Shown: positions 43,039-52,938, numbered from the stretch's first letter. The stretch: 62,446 nt of DNA from Hormoscilla sp. GUM202 (GCA_005518205.2 RFFC02000019.1:1-62446), one strand, 5' to 3'. The notes: a model not told the origin generated them from the letters alone. Translations and numbers: made by a program.

Positions 43039-43268
43039 TCAGTATTGATATACAGCAATATTTACAACTAGCAAAAGTAACGAACAAATTACCGAAGCGG
43101 GATTTCTGGACTGCTTACGACTCAGAAGCAGATGTGTTTTACATCAGTTTTCACGAACCAGCGTTACCAGCTGATGATAGCGAACTCACCGATGATGATG
43201 TCATTATCCGCTACGATAGGCGCGAAGAGATTATTGGCATCACCATTCTCCACGCTAGTAAACGATAA
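43029..43268 (+). CDS. DUF2283-family small protein, probable partner of the preceding gene
   Basis: The 79-residue protein contains AYDSEADVFYISF and DDDVIIRYDRREEIIGITIL, the DUF2283 pattern. DUF2283 genes often follow the toxin-like family of the upstream gene, and the 10-bp overlap implies coupled translation. It could be the antidote. It lacks an obvious DNA-binding domain. Confidence 0.75.
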   Translation: MAVVSIDIQQYLQLAKVTNKLPKRDFWTAYDSEADVFYISFHEPALPADDSELTDDDVIIRYDRREEIIGITILHASKR

Positions 43269-43288
43269 TCAACCTAATATATCTTGCC

Positions 43289-43930
43289 GTGACATCTGAT
43301 CGCCACTTATACGGTTTAGCCCTCCATACTAGCAGCCCTCAACTAGGTTTAGCCTTAGCCAACTTTTCCTCTGATAGCCGCTATCAAACCTGGGACTTGG
43401 GGCGGGAACTGTCCGCCCAGCTACACCTGCTACTAGCTGAATTTATCGGACCTCAAACTTGGACAGACTTAGCCTTTATCGCTGTAGCAACCGGTCCAGG
43501 CAGCTTCACTGGCACCCGCATGGGCGTCGTAACCGCCCGGACCTTGGCACAGCAGCTGGATATTGCCCTCTTCCCAGTCTCCTCTCTGGCCGCGATCGCC
43601 CGATCGCACAGAGAAGCTGCTGAAGTTACTATTGCCATACAAATGCCAGCCCAGCGGGGTCAGCTATTCACCGCCATCTACGAAGTCAATGCCCAAGAAG
43701 TTACCCCGCTTTTACCAGATCGGGTACGCGCTCCCGAGATCTGGCAACAAACCCTCGACCATTGGGAGACACCCTACCAACTTATTGTTGCCCCAGCAGA
43801 TCATGGTGCTTCCGTGTTTAGTGTCTTAGAACTTGCTCATCTCGACTGGCAACTTGGAATTCGTCCTAGTTGGCAAGACGCCCTGCCCTTCTATGGACAG
43901 CATCCTGTGAAAACAGACCCAGCTACATAA
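43289..43930 (+). CDS. tsaB: tRNA threonylcarbamoyladenosine biosynthesis protein TsaB
   Basis: TsaB is the dimerisation partner of TsaD in making t6A37 in ANN-decoding tRNAs. GTG 43289 start; ASKHA-type ATPase fold lacking catalytic residues, with the signature VATGPGSFTGTRMGVVTART near residue 70 and ALHTSSPQLGLAL at the N-terminus. 213 residues, normal. It stands alone 20 bp after the DUF2283 gene and ends at 43930. Confidence 0.92.
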   Translation: MTSDRHLYGLALHTSSPQLGLALANFSSDSRYQTWDLGRELSAQLHLLLAEFIGPQTWTDLAFIAVATGPGSFTGTRMGVVTARTLAQQLDIALFPVSSLAAIARSHREAAEVTIAIQMPAQRGQLFTAIYEVNAQEVTPLLPDRVRAPEIWQQTLDHWETPYQLIVAPADHGASVFSVLELAHLDWQLGIRPSWQDALPFYGQHPVKTDPAT

Positions 43931-44012
43931 GTGTCAGCCAATTTACTAATAATTTCCATGAATCCCAAACCCAAGTCTTCATACCGTCGCTTTACCAGTA
44001 CAGGAGTGAGTC

Positions 44013-45080
44013 CTAACCCTGTAAACTCCTCGGATCCAATGCATCCCGCAATCCATCCCCTAATAAATTAAACGCCAACACCGTCAAGATAATCAACACT
44101 GCTGGCGGCCATATTAACCAAGGCTGCAATACCAAAATTGAAGCATTGCTAGCAGAGGAGAGCAAATTCCCCCAAGAAGGATCGGGTTGCTGAATTCCCA
44201 GGCCAATCAGACTCAACACCGATTCTGCCACAATAAAGCTGGGAATCGATAGCGTCGCCGAGATGATCGCATAAGTCGCCGTTTGGGGCAAGACATGACG
44301 GACAATAATATAGAACGGATTGGCCCCCATCACCTTTGCCGCTTGGACAAATTCCCGCTCCTTAATCGATAGTACCTGTCCGCGAATCACCCGTGCCAAC
44401 CCGGCCCAGCTGATAAAGGAAGTGATTGCTACAATCATCAGAAACCTTTGGGTACTTGTCAACCCTGGGGGCAGCACGGCAGCCAGGGCCACCAACAGAT
44501 ATATGCCTGGAATGGTCATTAGTACTTCCACCATCCGCATCAAAACTGCGTCCGCCCAGCCGCCAAAATAGCCAGATATGCCTCCGATCAACATTCCCAA
44601 GGGAAAGGAAATTGCAATTCCCACCAAACCGATACTGAGGCTAATTTGACCGCCATAGACTATGCGACTGAACTGGTCTCGTGCTTGCTCGTCGGTGCCC
44701 AGAATATTCAGCTTTCCTTCACCCTTAGCGCCGAATAGGTGAATGTCTGTCGGGAACACCCCAAACAGTTTATAGGGGTCTCCCTTGACAAACAAACCCA
44801 AAGGTGAGGGTTGAGTGCGGTCTACGATGAGAGCCCGATCGCCCGTCTCCAGGTCCACCGGTCCCTGGGTCGTGGGATAGACATGAGGGCCGATCAACTC
44901 TCCTGTTCGATCTTGCCAGTAAATCCTCGTTGGCGGTAATAGCGCTCCATCCTGCTGTCCCACATAGGGGTCATAAGGGGCGACGAAGCCTGCTGCCATC
45001 ACAGTTATATAGAAAACCAGCAGCAGCGAGGCTCCCGAGCGGGCCAAAGGATTATTTTTCAGTTTCTTCCACCAGTCCAC
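44013..45080 (-). CDS. OppC/DppC-type ABC transporter permease
   Basis: Peptide/nickel-type permease of 355 residues: N-terminal TM (SGASLLLVFYITVMAAGFVA PYDP-type start), a long periplasmic loop with LFGAKGEGKLNILGTDEQARD (family LGTDxxGRD motif), and five more TM segments with the coupling loop EFVQAAKVMGANPFYIIVRH. It would work with an OppB-like permease, ATPases and a binding protein that are not in this window. A pseudogene lies directly upstream, so its promoter region is repeat-derived. Confidence 0.92.
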   Translation of the reverse strand: MDWWKKLKNNPLARSGASLLLVFYITVMAAGFVAPYDPYVGQQDGALLPPTRIYWQDRTGELIGPHVYPTTQGPVDLETGDRALIVDRTQPSPLGLFVKGDPYKLFGVFPTDIHLFGAKGEGKLNILGTDEQARDQFSRIVYGGQISLSIGLVGIAISFPLGMLIGGISGYFGGWADAVLMRMVEVLMTIPGIYLLVALAAVLPPGLTSTQRFLMIVAITSFISWAGLARVIRGQVLSIKEREFVQAAKVMGANPFYIIVRHVLPQTATYAIISATLSIPSFIVAESVLSLIGLGIQQPDPSWGNLLSSASNASILVLQPWLIWPPAVLIILTVLAFNLLGDGLRDALDPRSLQG

Positions 45081-45091
45081 AGTCTACTCCT

Positions 45092-46081
45092 ATCGCGCAC
45101 TGCGTAGCTCCGGGGTCCCGGAGCGTGCCAGCCATAGCCGCAGCTTCAGCCAGTCTCAGCTTGTCCGAGTTCTCAGCTACCTGTTCGTGTTCCACCACAA
45201 ACACATTACAGTAGAGATTAGCCACAATTTGTTTCCCCTCCTGAGTCAGGGACAGGTAATGGAGAGCATCTTTCACGTAGGGATAAACCCCATTCCAGTA
45301 GAACTTGGAATAGTTTTTCCACCGCACAAAGGGACCAGACCGACGGCTGACAGTGTCAACCAACACGGGATCCTAGATATACTTCCGATCTGGCCCGTTT
45401 CTTCAAACTCGTAGAACAAAGACGTAATCTTATTCAAGTATCGGGGGTCAGACAGCTGACCGATCAAATCCGCAACCCGCACTAGACCCGGATAGTAGAC
45501 AGTATCTTGATGGTCTTCTGCCTTGGGCACCGGGAAGCGAGTCAATTCTATATTGTGCTTAATCACCTCAGCATCAATTAGCTTGTGACCGCCAATCGCG
45601 CAGCGTGGCGCAGCCATACCGCTCATCTATGAACAATTTGGCCCTGTCCACATGGTAAGGAGTTAAGCTAGCATCAGAAGCACCTGGGGGCAAAGAAACC
45701 ATTGCCCCGTCTTTGCCTGTGGCATATAATCCATTGCCATCTTGGCGACATACCCCTTTCACATAGCCAATATCATGGCAGACCAGAGAGATGACATAGT
45801 GCAACCAGTCTTCACAGGATACACCACCCTCGCGGATATGCTTGCCTCGTAAAATCTCTTGCCCTACTAAGCCCACTAAGATGGCTATGCGACATTGTGA
45901 TAGAGGGCGTCGCTGTTGGCGATGTTTTCCAGGGCCATACTCCCCGCCCAGCCGTTCGCGCAGCGTGGCGCCAGCCATTGATGTCTGCGTAGTCAGCTTT
46001 CCACCCCCCGTAGGTACGGCTGTAGCCTTCCCGGATATTTTTGACAAAGTTGTTGATTAGGATTTTGGTGGCGTTAAACAT
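45092..46081 (-). pseudogene. HD-domain metal-dependent phosphohydrolase, broken by repeats and frameshifts
   Basis: Pieces in different frames match one cyanobacterial protein family: MFNATKILINNFVKNIREGY (46081 end), GQEILRGKHIREGGVSCEDW, ISLVCHDIGYVKGVCRQDG with the HD pair, LPPGASDASLTPYHVDRAKL, IELTRFPVPKAEDHQDT, LIGQLSDPRYLNKITSLFYE, and YWNGVYPYVKDALHYL. Two insertions of the dispersed palindrome (about 45594-45620 and 45952-45980) and smaller lesions break the frame. At the former, about 25 extra bases sit between RYG and HKLIDAEV. A third repeat at 45092-45135 replaces the natural C-terminus. Confidence 0.85.
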
Positions 46082-46400
46082 CTTTATTTACTCGCTTTTA
46101 CGCTGTTGCCTTCTCCAGAGCTTTTTGGCGTGATTCTTATTTTTATTAGTATATACATTTCTGAGTCAATTGTGCTCGATCTATCCTCTTAACTAATTAT
46201 ACTTTTAATCCGTGATTATACATAAGGTTTCCGTTGACGCGCTCATAAAGCTGTAACTATGACTGGGTAAGGGTTTTGGCGTTTTGAAAGCCCGCCCTTG
46301 TGCAAGGTTTTGCTGCTCTCCGGGACCCAAAATCGAAGCATTTGGTGGGGGGTTACTGGTTGGATCCTCCTGGTAGACCGACGGTGTAAGTAAGTAGTTG

Positions 46401-46539
46401 TGCAAAATCCGGATTGATATTTCTGCGAGGGGGGCGCTCGCGCCGAAAATTTATGGCGCGAGCGCCCTATTACATAAGGATTTCAGGAAATTCAATTCTC
46501 GGAAATTGACAGTTAAAAAAAATATCAATCCGGATGCAA
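46401..46539. repeat. MITE-like inverted repeat enclosing a strong hairpin
   Basis: Arms TCCGGATTGATATTT (46408-46422) and AAATATCAATCCGGA (46520-46534) are exact complements about 98 bp apart. Inside, GGGCGCTCGCGCC / GGCGCGAGCGCCC (46432-46444, 46455-46467) is a 13-bp stem with a 10-nt AT loop. GTAAGTAGTTGTGCA just outside resembles the IS630-type end. The rest of 46082-46998 has several GCTGCGCCACGCTGCGCG copies (about 46765, 46790) but no gene. Confidence 0.75.
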
Positions 46540-46998
46540 GCCTATGTACTTAGTAATTAGTAAGTTAGTAAGCTGTGTGGCGTCTAGATTCGCCCTGTAG
46601 CCTTTTTCAGCAAGCCATAAGTATCTATGCTTATTGCAAAAATGGGATGCTCCCGGTTTCCATGGCTATAGTGAAATATTTACGGCTGCATCTGGGATTT
46701 GCTTGCTCGAACAATCGAAAATTGAAAATTGCTAATTGAGAATGGCTAATTGAAAATGGCATGGCTGCGCCACGCTGCGCGAATGGCTGGCGCCACGCTG
46801 CGCGAACGGACATTAGTCATTTGCAATTAACCTCGTACTATTGGCAAATACAAATGCCTGTATTGAGACGATTCCTATGAGATCGCCCAGAATCTAGTCA
46901 AGATTGTTTGAGTTGCATCATAATAAAAAAAGAATTATTAAGTTTTATAAACAAAGGCAGCCAAGCATCGTTGGCTGGATAGCAAGAGGGAGACAGCA

Positions 46999-48546
46999 GT
47001 GACAGGACAAGCATACTCAGAAGCTCCAACAGCCGTCACGCCACGGTCGGAACAGGGCGAGACTTGGGAAAATGTAGATCTAGACAAGGACCAGAAAACC
47101 GCCAGCAGCGGCAAGGGGATAGGGAAAATAGCGCTCGGGTTGGCAATTGGTCTGGCAATTGGTATATTTGCTGGCAGGACTCCTCCTCAAACCAATCCCG
47201 GATCGCGCAGCGTGGCGCCAGCCATGAGTTCGGCAGCGCAGCCAGCGGCTATAACAACAGCACCCAGCCAAACGGTTACCTCTGCACCGGTAGAGACAGG
47301 GACGATCGCCCGCACCATCAGCGCCACAGGCACAGTGGCGGCTTATGACTTGCTGCCACTGTTACCCCAGGCCAATGGCTTGCAGATCGAACGAGTCTTG
47401 GTGGATGAAGGGGATGTGGTGGTGGCGGGACAAGTGATGGCGGTTCTGGATGATGATGTATTGCAGGCCCAACAAAGCCAAGCGATCGCCGCTTTGGAGT
47501 CGGCAAAGGCTAATTTACTAGAAAGACAAGCTGCTGTCACCCAAGCAGAAGCGGCTGTGGCCCAAGCTCTATCGGCTCTAGCTGAGGAGGAAGCGGAAAA
47601 GGAACAGGAGATCGCGTCTTTGGCCCAAGCGCGCGTAGATGGAGCCCAAGCGGACAGAGAACTGGCAAGATATGAAAAGTTGGCAACTGATGGGGCCATT
47701 AGTTTGCAAGAGTTAGAAATTCGCCGCACCACAGCTAGCAGTGCTGCTGAGGCCGTGCGAGTTGCTCGGGCCAATATCAGCAGCGCCCAAGCAAAAATTC
47801 AAAGTGCTCAAGCTAACGTCAGCAGCGCCAAAGCCCGACTCGGAAGTGCCAAAGCAGCGGTAAGTAGTGCGGAGGCTAACGTGCGCAGCGCCCAGGCTTC
47901 CGTGCAACAGTTGCGAACTCAGCTGGCACAAACAGAAGTAAGCGCTCCGGCGGGTGGCATTGTAGCCGAAAGAATTGCCCGGCGGGGAGATGTCACTAAT
48001 GGCAGTCAAAAACTGTTTTCGATCATTGCTGATAATGCTTTGGAACTTCAGGTGCAGATACCAGAAACTCAGCTATCGAGGGTGCAGGTAGGAGTGCCCG
48101 TAGAAATTACTTCCGATGCGGATGCGCGGATATCTCTTCCAAGCGGTATTGTCCGCAGTATTGCTCCTCTGGTTGATGCTACAACTCGTCAAGCAACGCT
48201 GAAAATCGATTTGCCCTCCGATCCGTTACTGCGGCCAGGGATGTTTTTACGAGCGGCCATTACTTCCCAAACTGTTGAGGGTTTGACCGTTCCCTATGAG
48301 GCGGTGCAGTGGCAAGTTGATGGAGAGGCGATCGTCTATCTGTTGGATGGCGATAATGTTGCTCGGTCCCAACAGGTAGAAGTAGGTAATAGCATCGGCG
48401 GGGCAGGCCAGGGGAGTAGAATTGAAATTAAGCAGGGTCTGAAAAAGGGCGATCGGGTGATTGTGGCTGGTGCAGGTTTTGTCAAAGATGGCGAACGGGT
48501 AAAAGTCGTCCCGGAAGCCTCTGTCAATCAAAGCAAAGAACTCTAG
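46999..48546 (+). CDS. RND efflux pump periplasmic adaptor (HlyD/AcrA family)
   Basis: Membrane-fusion protein linking the RND pump to an outer-membrane channel. GTG 46999 start; cytoplasmic tail, one TM (~residues 36-56; GLAIGLAIGIFAG), lipoyl/barrel-sandwich halves (LPLLPQANGLQIERVLVDEG and VSAPAGGIVAERIARRGDV), a long alpha-hairpin rich in SAxA heptads (~155-320), beta-barrel and C-terminal membrane-proximal domain. Near residue 68-75 the stretch GSRSVAPAM is encoded by the dispersed palindrome (CGCGCAGCGTGGCGCCAGCC), an in-frame insertion in the linker. Operon with the pump gene 136 bp downstream. Confidence 0.92.
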   Translation: MTGQAYSEAPTAVTPRSEQGETWENVDLDKDQKTASSGKGIGKIALGLAIGLAIGIFAGRTPPQTNPGSRSVAPAMSSAAQPAAITTAPSQTVTSAPVETGTIARTISATGTVAAYDLLPLLPQANGLQIERVLVDEGDVVVAGQVMAVLDDDVLQAQQSQAIAALESAKANLLERQAAVTQAEAAVAQALSALAEEEAEKEQEIASLAQARVDGAQADRELARYEKLATDGAISLQELEIRRTTASSAAEAVRVARANISSAQAKIQSAQANVSSAKARLGSAKAAVSSAEANVRSAQASVQQLRTQLAQTEVSAPAGGIVAERIARRGDVTNGSQKLFSIIADNALELQVQIPETQLSRVQVGVPVEITSDADARISLPSGIVRSIAPLVDATTRQATLKIDLPSDPLLRPGMFLRAAITSQTVEGLTVPYEAVQWQVDGEAIVYLLDGDNVARSQQVEVGNSIGGAGQGSRIEIKQGLKKGDRVIVAGAGFVKDGERVKVVPEASVNQSKEL

Positions 48547-48682
48547 GAGCGGCTAGTAGTTATCAGCGAGTAGTTACCAGTGCTTTTGCATTGGGTGGAG
48601 ATGTCCTTAATAATTGGTTAATTGTTCGCGATCGCGCAAAACGAACAATTAACCAATTAGCAATTAGCAATTAGCAATAGCC

Positions 48683-51600
48683 ATGTCATTTAATATATCA
48701 TCCTGGTCAATTCGCAAACCAATTCCCACATTGGTGCTGTTCATGATTTTAGCAATTGTGGGATTTATGTCATTTCTGATGTTGGAAATTGATGAAAATC
48801 CTAATATCGATATTCCGATCGTTTCCGTGACGGTAACTCAGCAAGGTGCGGGCCCCGTGGAACTGGAAACACAGGTGACGAAAAAAGTAGAAGATGCGGT
48901 TGCGAGTTTGGGGAATATTGATGAACTCATATCTACTGTTAAAGATGGTGTTTCCACAACGAGGATCGATTTTATTCTGGGAACGGATAGCGATCGGGCG
49001 ACGAATGACGTGCGCAATGCGATCGCGCAAATTCGCCAAGAGTTACCCTCAGACATAGAAGAACCGGTAGTCAAACGGGTAGAATTTATCGGGGGTTCGA
49101 TTATGAGTTACGTGGTAAGTTCTCCCCAAAGGTCGGTTGAAGAATTAAGTGATTTAGTCGATAGAAAAATCAGCCGTTACCTGCTCAGGGTTCCAGGAGT
49201 ATCCCAAATTAATCGCATCGGTGGGGTCGATCGAGAAATTCGGGTAGACCTTAACCCCCAACGCCTGGAAGCTTTGGGAATAACTGCTACAGAAGTCAAC
49301 GATCAGATCCGTGCGTTTAATATTAACTTGCCAGGAGGGCGATCGGAACTATCGGGGACGGAAAAAAGTATTCGCATTCTGGGAAGTGCAAAAACTGTAG
49401 AAGCTTTGCGTAACTATCGAATTGTGCTTCCGAGGGGGGGGGATGTAGTCCTGAGCAGTCTGGGAGAAGTAACAGATGGCTCCGCTGAACCCCGTCAAAG
49501 AGCGCGTTTCACGATTAAAGATGACGCAAAAGTCCAACAAGAAACAATCGTCGGTTTCTCGGTGCTGCGCAGTACTGGCAGCACTCTGGTAACTGTAGAA
49601 GAAGGGGTGCGTGCAGCGGTAAAGGAATTAGCAAAAACTTTACCAGCAGACATCTCTATGAATTTGATTTTTACCCGCGGTGACCAGATCAGGGAATCAT
49701 ATCAGGCTTCGATCGATGCTTTGATAATTGGGTCGATCTTGACAGTAATTACGGTAGGATTATTTTTGCGAGATTGGCGAGCCACTTTGATAACGGGCTT
49801 GGCCTTACCCCTGTCCATCGTCCCAACCTTTATGGTGATGAGAATGCTGGGTTACACTCTCAATAGCATGACCCTACTTGCTTTAGCTCTGGCAATGGGA
49901 AACTTGGTGGATGATGCTATTTGCATGATTGAGAATATCGCTCAACATCTGGCGAGGGGGAAGAAGCCTTTTCAGGCGGCCCTGGATGCGTCGGCGGAAA
50001 TTGGTTTGGCTGTATTGGCAACGACAGCGACAATTGTGGCAGTGTTTGTTCCCGTGGCATTTATGGGCGGTATCCCGGGTCAATTCTTTCAACCCTTTGG
50101 ACTGACTGTGGCTATATCGACGATGTTTTCGACTCTCGTAGCTACGACGATGACGCCAATGTTAGCAGCCTATTTGCTCAAAGGCAAGGTAGAATCTTTA
50201 CAGATAAAAAATGACAAGCAGGGTAAGAGACAACCCTATCTCAGTTTGTTGAGTTGGGCCCTACGGCATCGGATCCCTACTCTGCTATTAGCTGTTGCTT
50301 TCTTTATCGGTAGTTTGCAATTGGTGCCTCTGATTCCCAAGGGGTTGTTTAGCGTTTACGATCGGGGTTTGAGTACAGTATCGATAGAATTGCCTCCGGG
50401 GACTACTCTGAACAATACAGATCGGGTGATGCAACAGACGACTTCTCTGTTACAGCAGCACCCGATAGTAGAAAATATACTGGGGATTGCTGGAGGAGAA
50501 AAGATAAATGAGGCGATCGTCTATATCAACCTGACACCCTGGGAAGAACGAGAAATATCCCAGAAGCAGTTCGAACAGCAGATGCGACCGGGGTTTGGTG
50601 AAATTCCGGGGGCGCGGATCGCTTTTCAGGCCCAGGGTGCTGCAGGGGCGGATAAGGACTTGCAGATCGTGCTCAAAAGTGAAAATCCCCAGCTGCTTCG
50701 CCAGACAGCTGATGCTTTAGAACGCTACATGCGCTCGATTTCTGGTTTAGTGGAGGTAAGTTCTAGTGCTTCTTTGGTAAAGCCGGAAATCTTGATTGCA
50801 CCAGACCCCGCCCGGGCGGCAGATCTGGGGGTTTCCGTGCAGGAGATCGCCCGTACTGCTTCTCTGGCTACCATTGGGGATAATGATTCTTCTCTGGCGA
50901 AATTCGATCTGTCCGATCGACAAATTCCCATTCGCGTCCAGCTAGCAGAACGCTTTCGCAATGACCTGGAAACCTTAAAAAATATTCGGGTTCCCAGTCA
51001 AAATGGTGGAGTAGTCCCATTGCTAGCCGTAGCTGATGTCAGTCTTGGCAGCGGACCAGTGGAAATCGAAAGGTTCGATCGGGCCCGTCAGGTATCGATG
51101 GAAGGAAACTTGCAAGGCATTTCTCTGGGACAAGCTTTAGACAAGGTGAATGCATGGCTGGAGAAAAATCTCCTCTCAGAAGTTGAGCAACAACCCTCTG
51201 GGGATGCTAAAATAATGAGGGATATTTTCACTCGCTTTGGTTCAGCCCTGGGACTGGGAGTGCTGTCAATTTATGCTATCCTGGTCTTACTGTACAATAA
51301 CTTTATCTATCCCTTTACCATTATGGTGGCCTTGCCCCTATCCTTGGGCGGGGCGTTGCTGGCCCTGATGATTACCCAGAAGGAGTTGGGGCTGATCGCG
51401 GTGATCGGAATCGTGCTGTTGATGGGATTGGTGACGAAAAACGCGATCTTGCTAGTAGACTGTTCCTTAGCGAATATGAAGGAAGGTCTGCGCCAGCGCC
51501 AGGCAATTAAAGATGCTGGAGTCTCTCGCCTGCGACCAATTCTGATGACCACCTTTTCCACGATCGCTGGCATGACCCCGATCGCCCTGGAACTAGGGGC

Positions 51601-51811
51601 CGGCGGTCAGATGCGTAGTCCCATGGCGATCGCGGTTATTGGCGGCATCGCGACATCCACCATGTTGACCCTGGTGGTGGTGCCCACCTTATTCACCTAC
51701 GTGGATAGTTTTCAGCGCTGGTTGCTCGGGTTGCTCAGAGGTGGGAACCGCAAGCGTCCCGTGCTAAAATCAGAATCTGGAGCAAATAATAGGTTGACAG
51801 TGGGAAAATAG
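48683..51811 (+). CDS. RND multidrug efflux permease (AcrB/HAE1 type)
   Basis: Inner-membrane proton-driven exporter of 1042 residues. Twelve TM segments arranged as 1+5 twice around two periplasmic porter domains. The proton-relay Asp pair is present in TM4 (LALAMGNLVDDAICMIENI). N-terminus ISSWSIRKPIPTLVLFMI and the motif GPVELETQVTKKVEDAV are typical. With the upstream adaptor it forms the pump; an outer-membrane TolC partner is not in the window. Intact frame; its final codons overlap the first of two tandem promoters for tRNA-Gly. Confidence 0.94.
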   Translation: MSFNISSWSIRKPIPTLVLFMILAIVGFMSFLMLEIDENPNIDIPIVSVTVTQQGAGPVELETQVTKKVEDAVASLGNIDELISTVKDGVSTTRIDFILGTDSDRATNDVRNAIAQIRQELPSDIEEPVVKRVEFIGGSIMSYVVSSPQRSVEELSDLVDRKISRYLLRVPGVSQINRIGGVDREIRVDLNPQRLEALGITATEVNDQIRAFNINLPGGRSELSGTEKSIRILGSAKTVEALRNYRIVLPRGGDVVLSSLGEVTDGSAEPRQRARFTIKDDAKVQQETIVGFSVLRSTGSTLVTVEEGVRAAVKELAKTLPADISMNLIFTRGDQIRESYQASIDALIIGSILTVITVGLFLRDWRATLITGLALPLSIVPTFMVMRMLGYTLNSMTLLALALAMGNLVDDAICMIENIAQHLARGKKPFQAALDASAEIGLAVLATTATIVAVFVPVAFMGGIPGQFFQPFGLTVAISTMFSTLVATTMTPMLAAYLLKGKVESLQIKNDKQGKRQPYLSLLSWALRHRIPTLLLAVAFFIGSLQLVPLIPKGLFSVYDRGLSTVSIELPPGTTLNNTDRVMQQTTSLLQQHPIVENILGIAGGEKINEAIVYINLTPWEEREISQKQFEQQMRPGFGEIPGARIAFQAQGAAGADKDLQIVLKSENPQLLRQTADALERYMRSISGLVEVSSSASLVKPEILIAPDPARAADLGVSVQEIARTASLATIGDNDSSLAKFDLSDRQIPIRVQLAERFRNDLETLKNIRVPSQNGGVVPLLAVADVSLGSGPVEIERFDRARQVSMEGNLQGISLGQALDKVNAWLEKNLLSEVEQQPSGDAKIMRDIFTRFGSALGLGVLSIYAILVLLYNNFIYPFTIMVALPLSLGGALLALMITQKELGLIAVIGIVLLMGLVTKNAILLVDCSLANMKEGLRQRQAIKDAGVSRLRPILMTTFSTIAGMTPIALELGAGGQMRSPMAIAVIGGIATSTMLTLVVVPTLFTYVDSFQRWLLGLLRGGNRKRPVLKSESGANNRLTVGK

Positions 51812-51822
51812 TTGTATAGAAT
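51794..51822 (+). promoter_or_regulatory. Promoter 1 for tRNA-Gly
   Basis: TTGACA, 17 bp, TAGAAT, a near-consensus housekeeping promoter. It lies across the 3' end of the efflux gene and is duplicated at 51883-51911. Confidence 0.65.
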
Positions 51823-51882
51823 AGGTAGAGTGTCTTGGTAGTAAGCTGCTCCTTGCTAAAATCGGAATCTGAGGCAAATCGG

Positions 51883-51911
51883 TTGACAGTGGGGAAATAG
51901 TTGTATAGAAT
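51883..51911 (+). promoter_or_regulatory. Promoter 2 for tRNA-Gly
   Basis: TTGACA, 17 bp, TAGAAT again, 51 bp before the tRNA gene. The surrounding ~75 bp repeat the segment at 51768-51838 with few changes, i.e. a direct duplication that doubled the promoter. Confidence 0.7.
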
Positions 51912-51961
51912 AGGTAGAGTGCCTTGGTTGAAGACACACTTTACGGCTTACTACCAACAAT

Positions 51962-52033
51962 GCGGGCGTAATTCAGTGGTAGAATGTCAGCTTCCCAAGC
52001 TGAACGTCGTCGGTTCGAGTCCGATCGTCCGCT
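51962..52033 (+). tRNA. tRNA-Gly (anticodon CCC)
   Basis: Cloverleaf: acceptor GCGGGCG/CGTCCGC, D arm with TTCAGTGGTAGAA, anticodon stem TCAGC/GCTGA with loop TTCCCAA (anticodon CCC), T arm GTCGG TTCGAGT CCGAT. CCA is not encoded. Decodes GGG. Confidence 0.95.
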
Positions 52034-52170
52034 TACGAAAGTACGGCAGCATGTCGGTTGTAGGTACTTGGATGATTCCTCAATATCCTGCTCCCAGGAG
52101 TATTTGGCGAAATCTGATGAGCGTTTGAATAGTATTTGCCGCGAGCGGTTATCCCCAATTGGGGTCGGGG

Positions 52171-52284
52171 CTAGAATTCTACCTCATGACCAATCAGTCC
52201 TGAATCGATCTTCGACAAGGTGGCCAGGGTTTCCCCGTTCAATTTAATCTTCGTGTTCCTGCCTTTCTGGACGATCTCCAGTCC
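52171..52284 (-). pseudogene. RTX-protein C-terminal remnant
   Basis: The last 37 codons of a longer chance frame read LGLEIVQKGRNTKIKL then NGETLATLSKIDSGLI, ending HEVEF at TAG/TAA 52171. This aligns with the RTX protease tail (LNFVSQGRNTLIKI, then GDETLATLLGIDSTLI). No RTX repeats precede it. It is the second such stump in the window. Confidence 0.75.
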
Positions 52285-52345
52285 CAACCCTTCGTCCCAA
52301 CCCTTCGCCCCAACCCTTCGCCCCAACCCTTCGCCCCAACCCTTT
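52282..52345. repeat. 13-bp tandem repeat, about five copies
   Basis: Units CCCAACCCTTCGY, the last merging into the CCCAACCCTTTAGGGTTGGG palindrome. Likely expanded from the common cyanobacterial AACCCTAAAGGGTT motif. Confidence 0.85.
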
Positions 52346-52938
52346 AGGGTTGGGCTACAATTCCAAAGCCCGCCTGCGCGGGCTGAGGGTGGCCGGGTAT
52401 CGGTCTGAGGGAAATGGTAGCCCGCGCAGGCGAGCTTTGTACCTGTAGCGATACCATTGATGGTATCGGTGGCCGGATGGGGGAAAACTTCCCTCAATCG
52501 CAGGGCTCACGCCTCTTTGGAAGGAACTGAGCTATCCCAAACCACCGGTACTCACTCGCATTTTAGAGAAGCTTCAGGTATCCACAAATCCTAGCGTGCA
52601 GCCGTGCAAATTTTTCCCAAACGCTTTTCGTCTATTCTGCAAGAAAAGACTGTGTCATCAAATAGCCCAGTTGACAAAATGAGCAGTAGCTTTCGGAAGG
52701 AGAGCTTGAGTTATAAGAGTTTCCATCTCTTTCTCCTATTATCACCCGATCTGGTCTACCTTTGTTCTTGACGCATCTGGGCCAGTTTTAGAGCCCTGCT
52801 TTTATCTTATTTCCAGTCGGGCGATCGCCGGACGGATGCATCTTCGCACACGCTTCGCTGTTCTCTTCGATCTGTGCTCTATTTACCTATACTTGCTATT
52901 CGTCACAATTATGCATTAATCACAGTTTTTTATTAGGG
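52346..52938. other. Spacer, no gene seen
   Basis: Holds GCCCGCCTGCGCGGGC-type palindromes (about 52368 and 52421) and a short palindrome TACCATTGATGGTA (52451). No frame with family resemblance. Confidence 0.5.

Noticed and set aside
46205-46405. 66-codon minus-strand frame
   Set aside because: No recognisable features, lies next to a MITE-like repeat.
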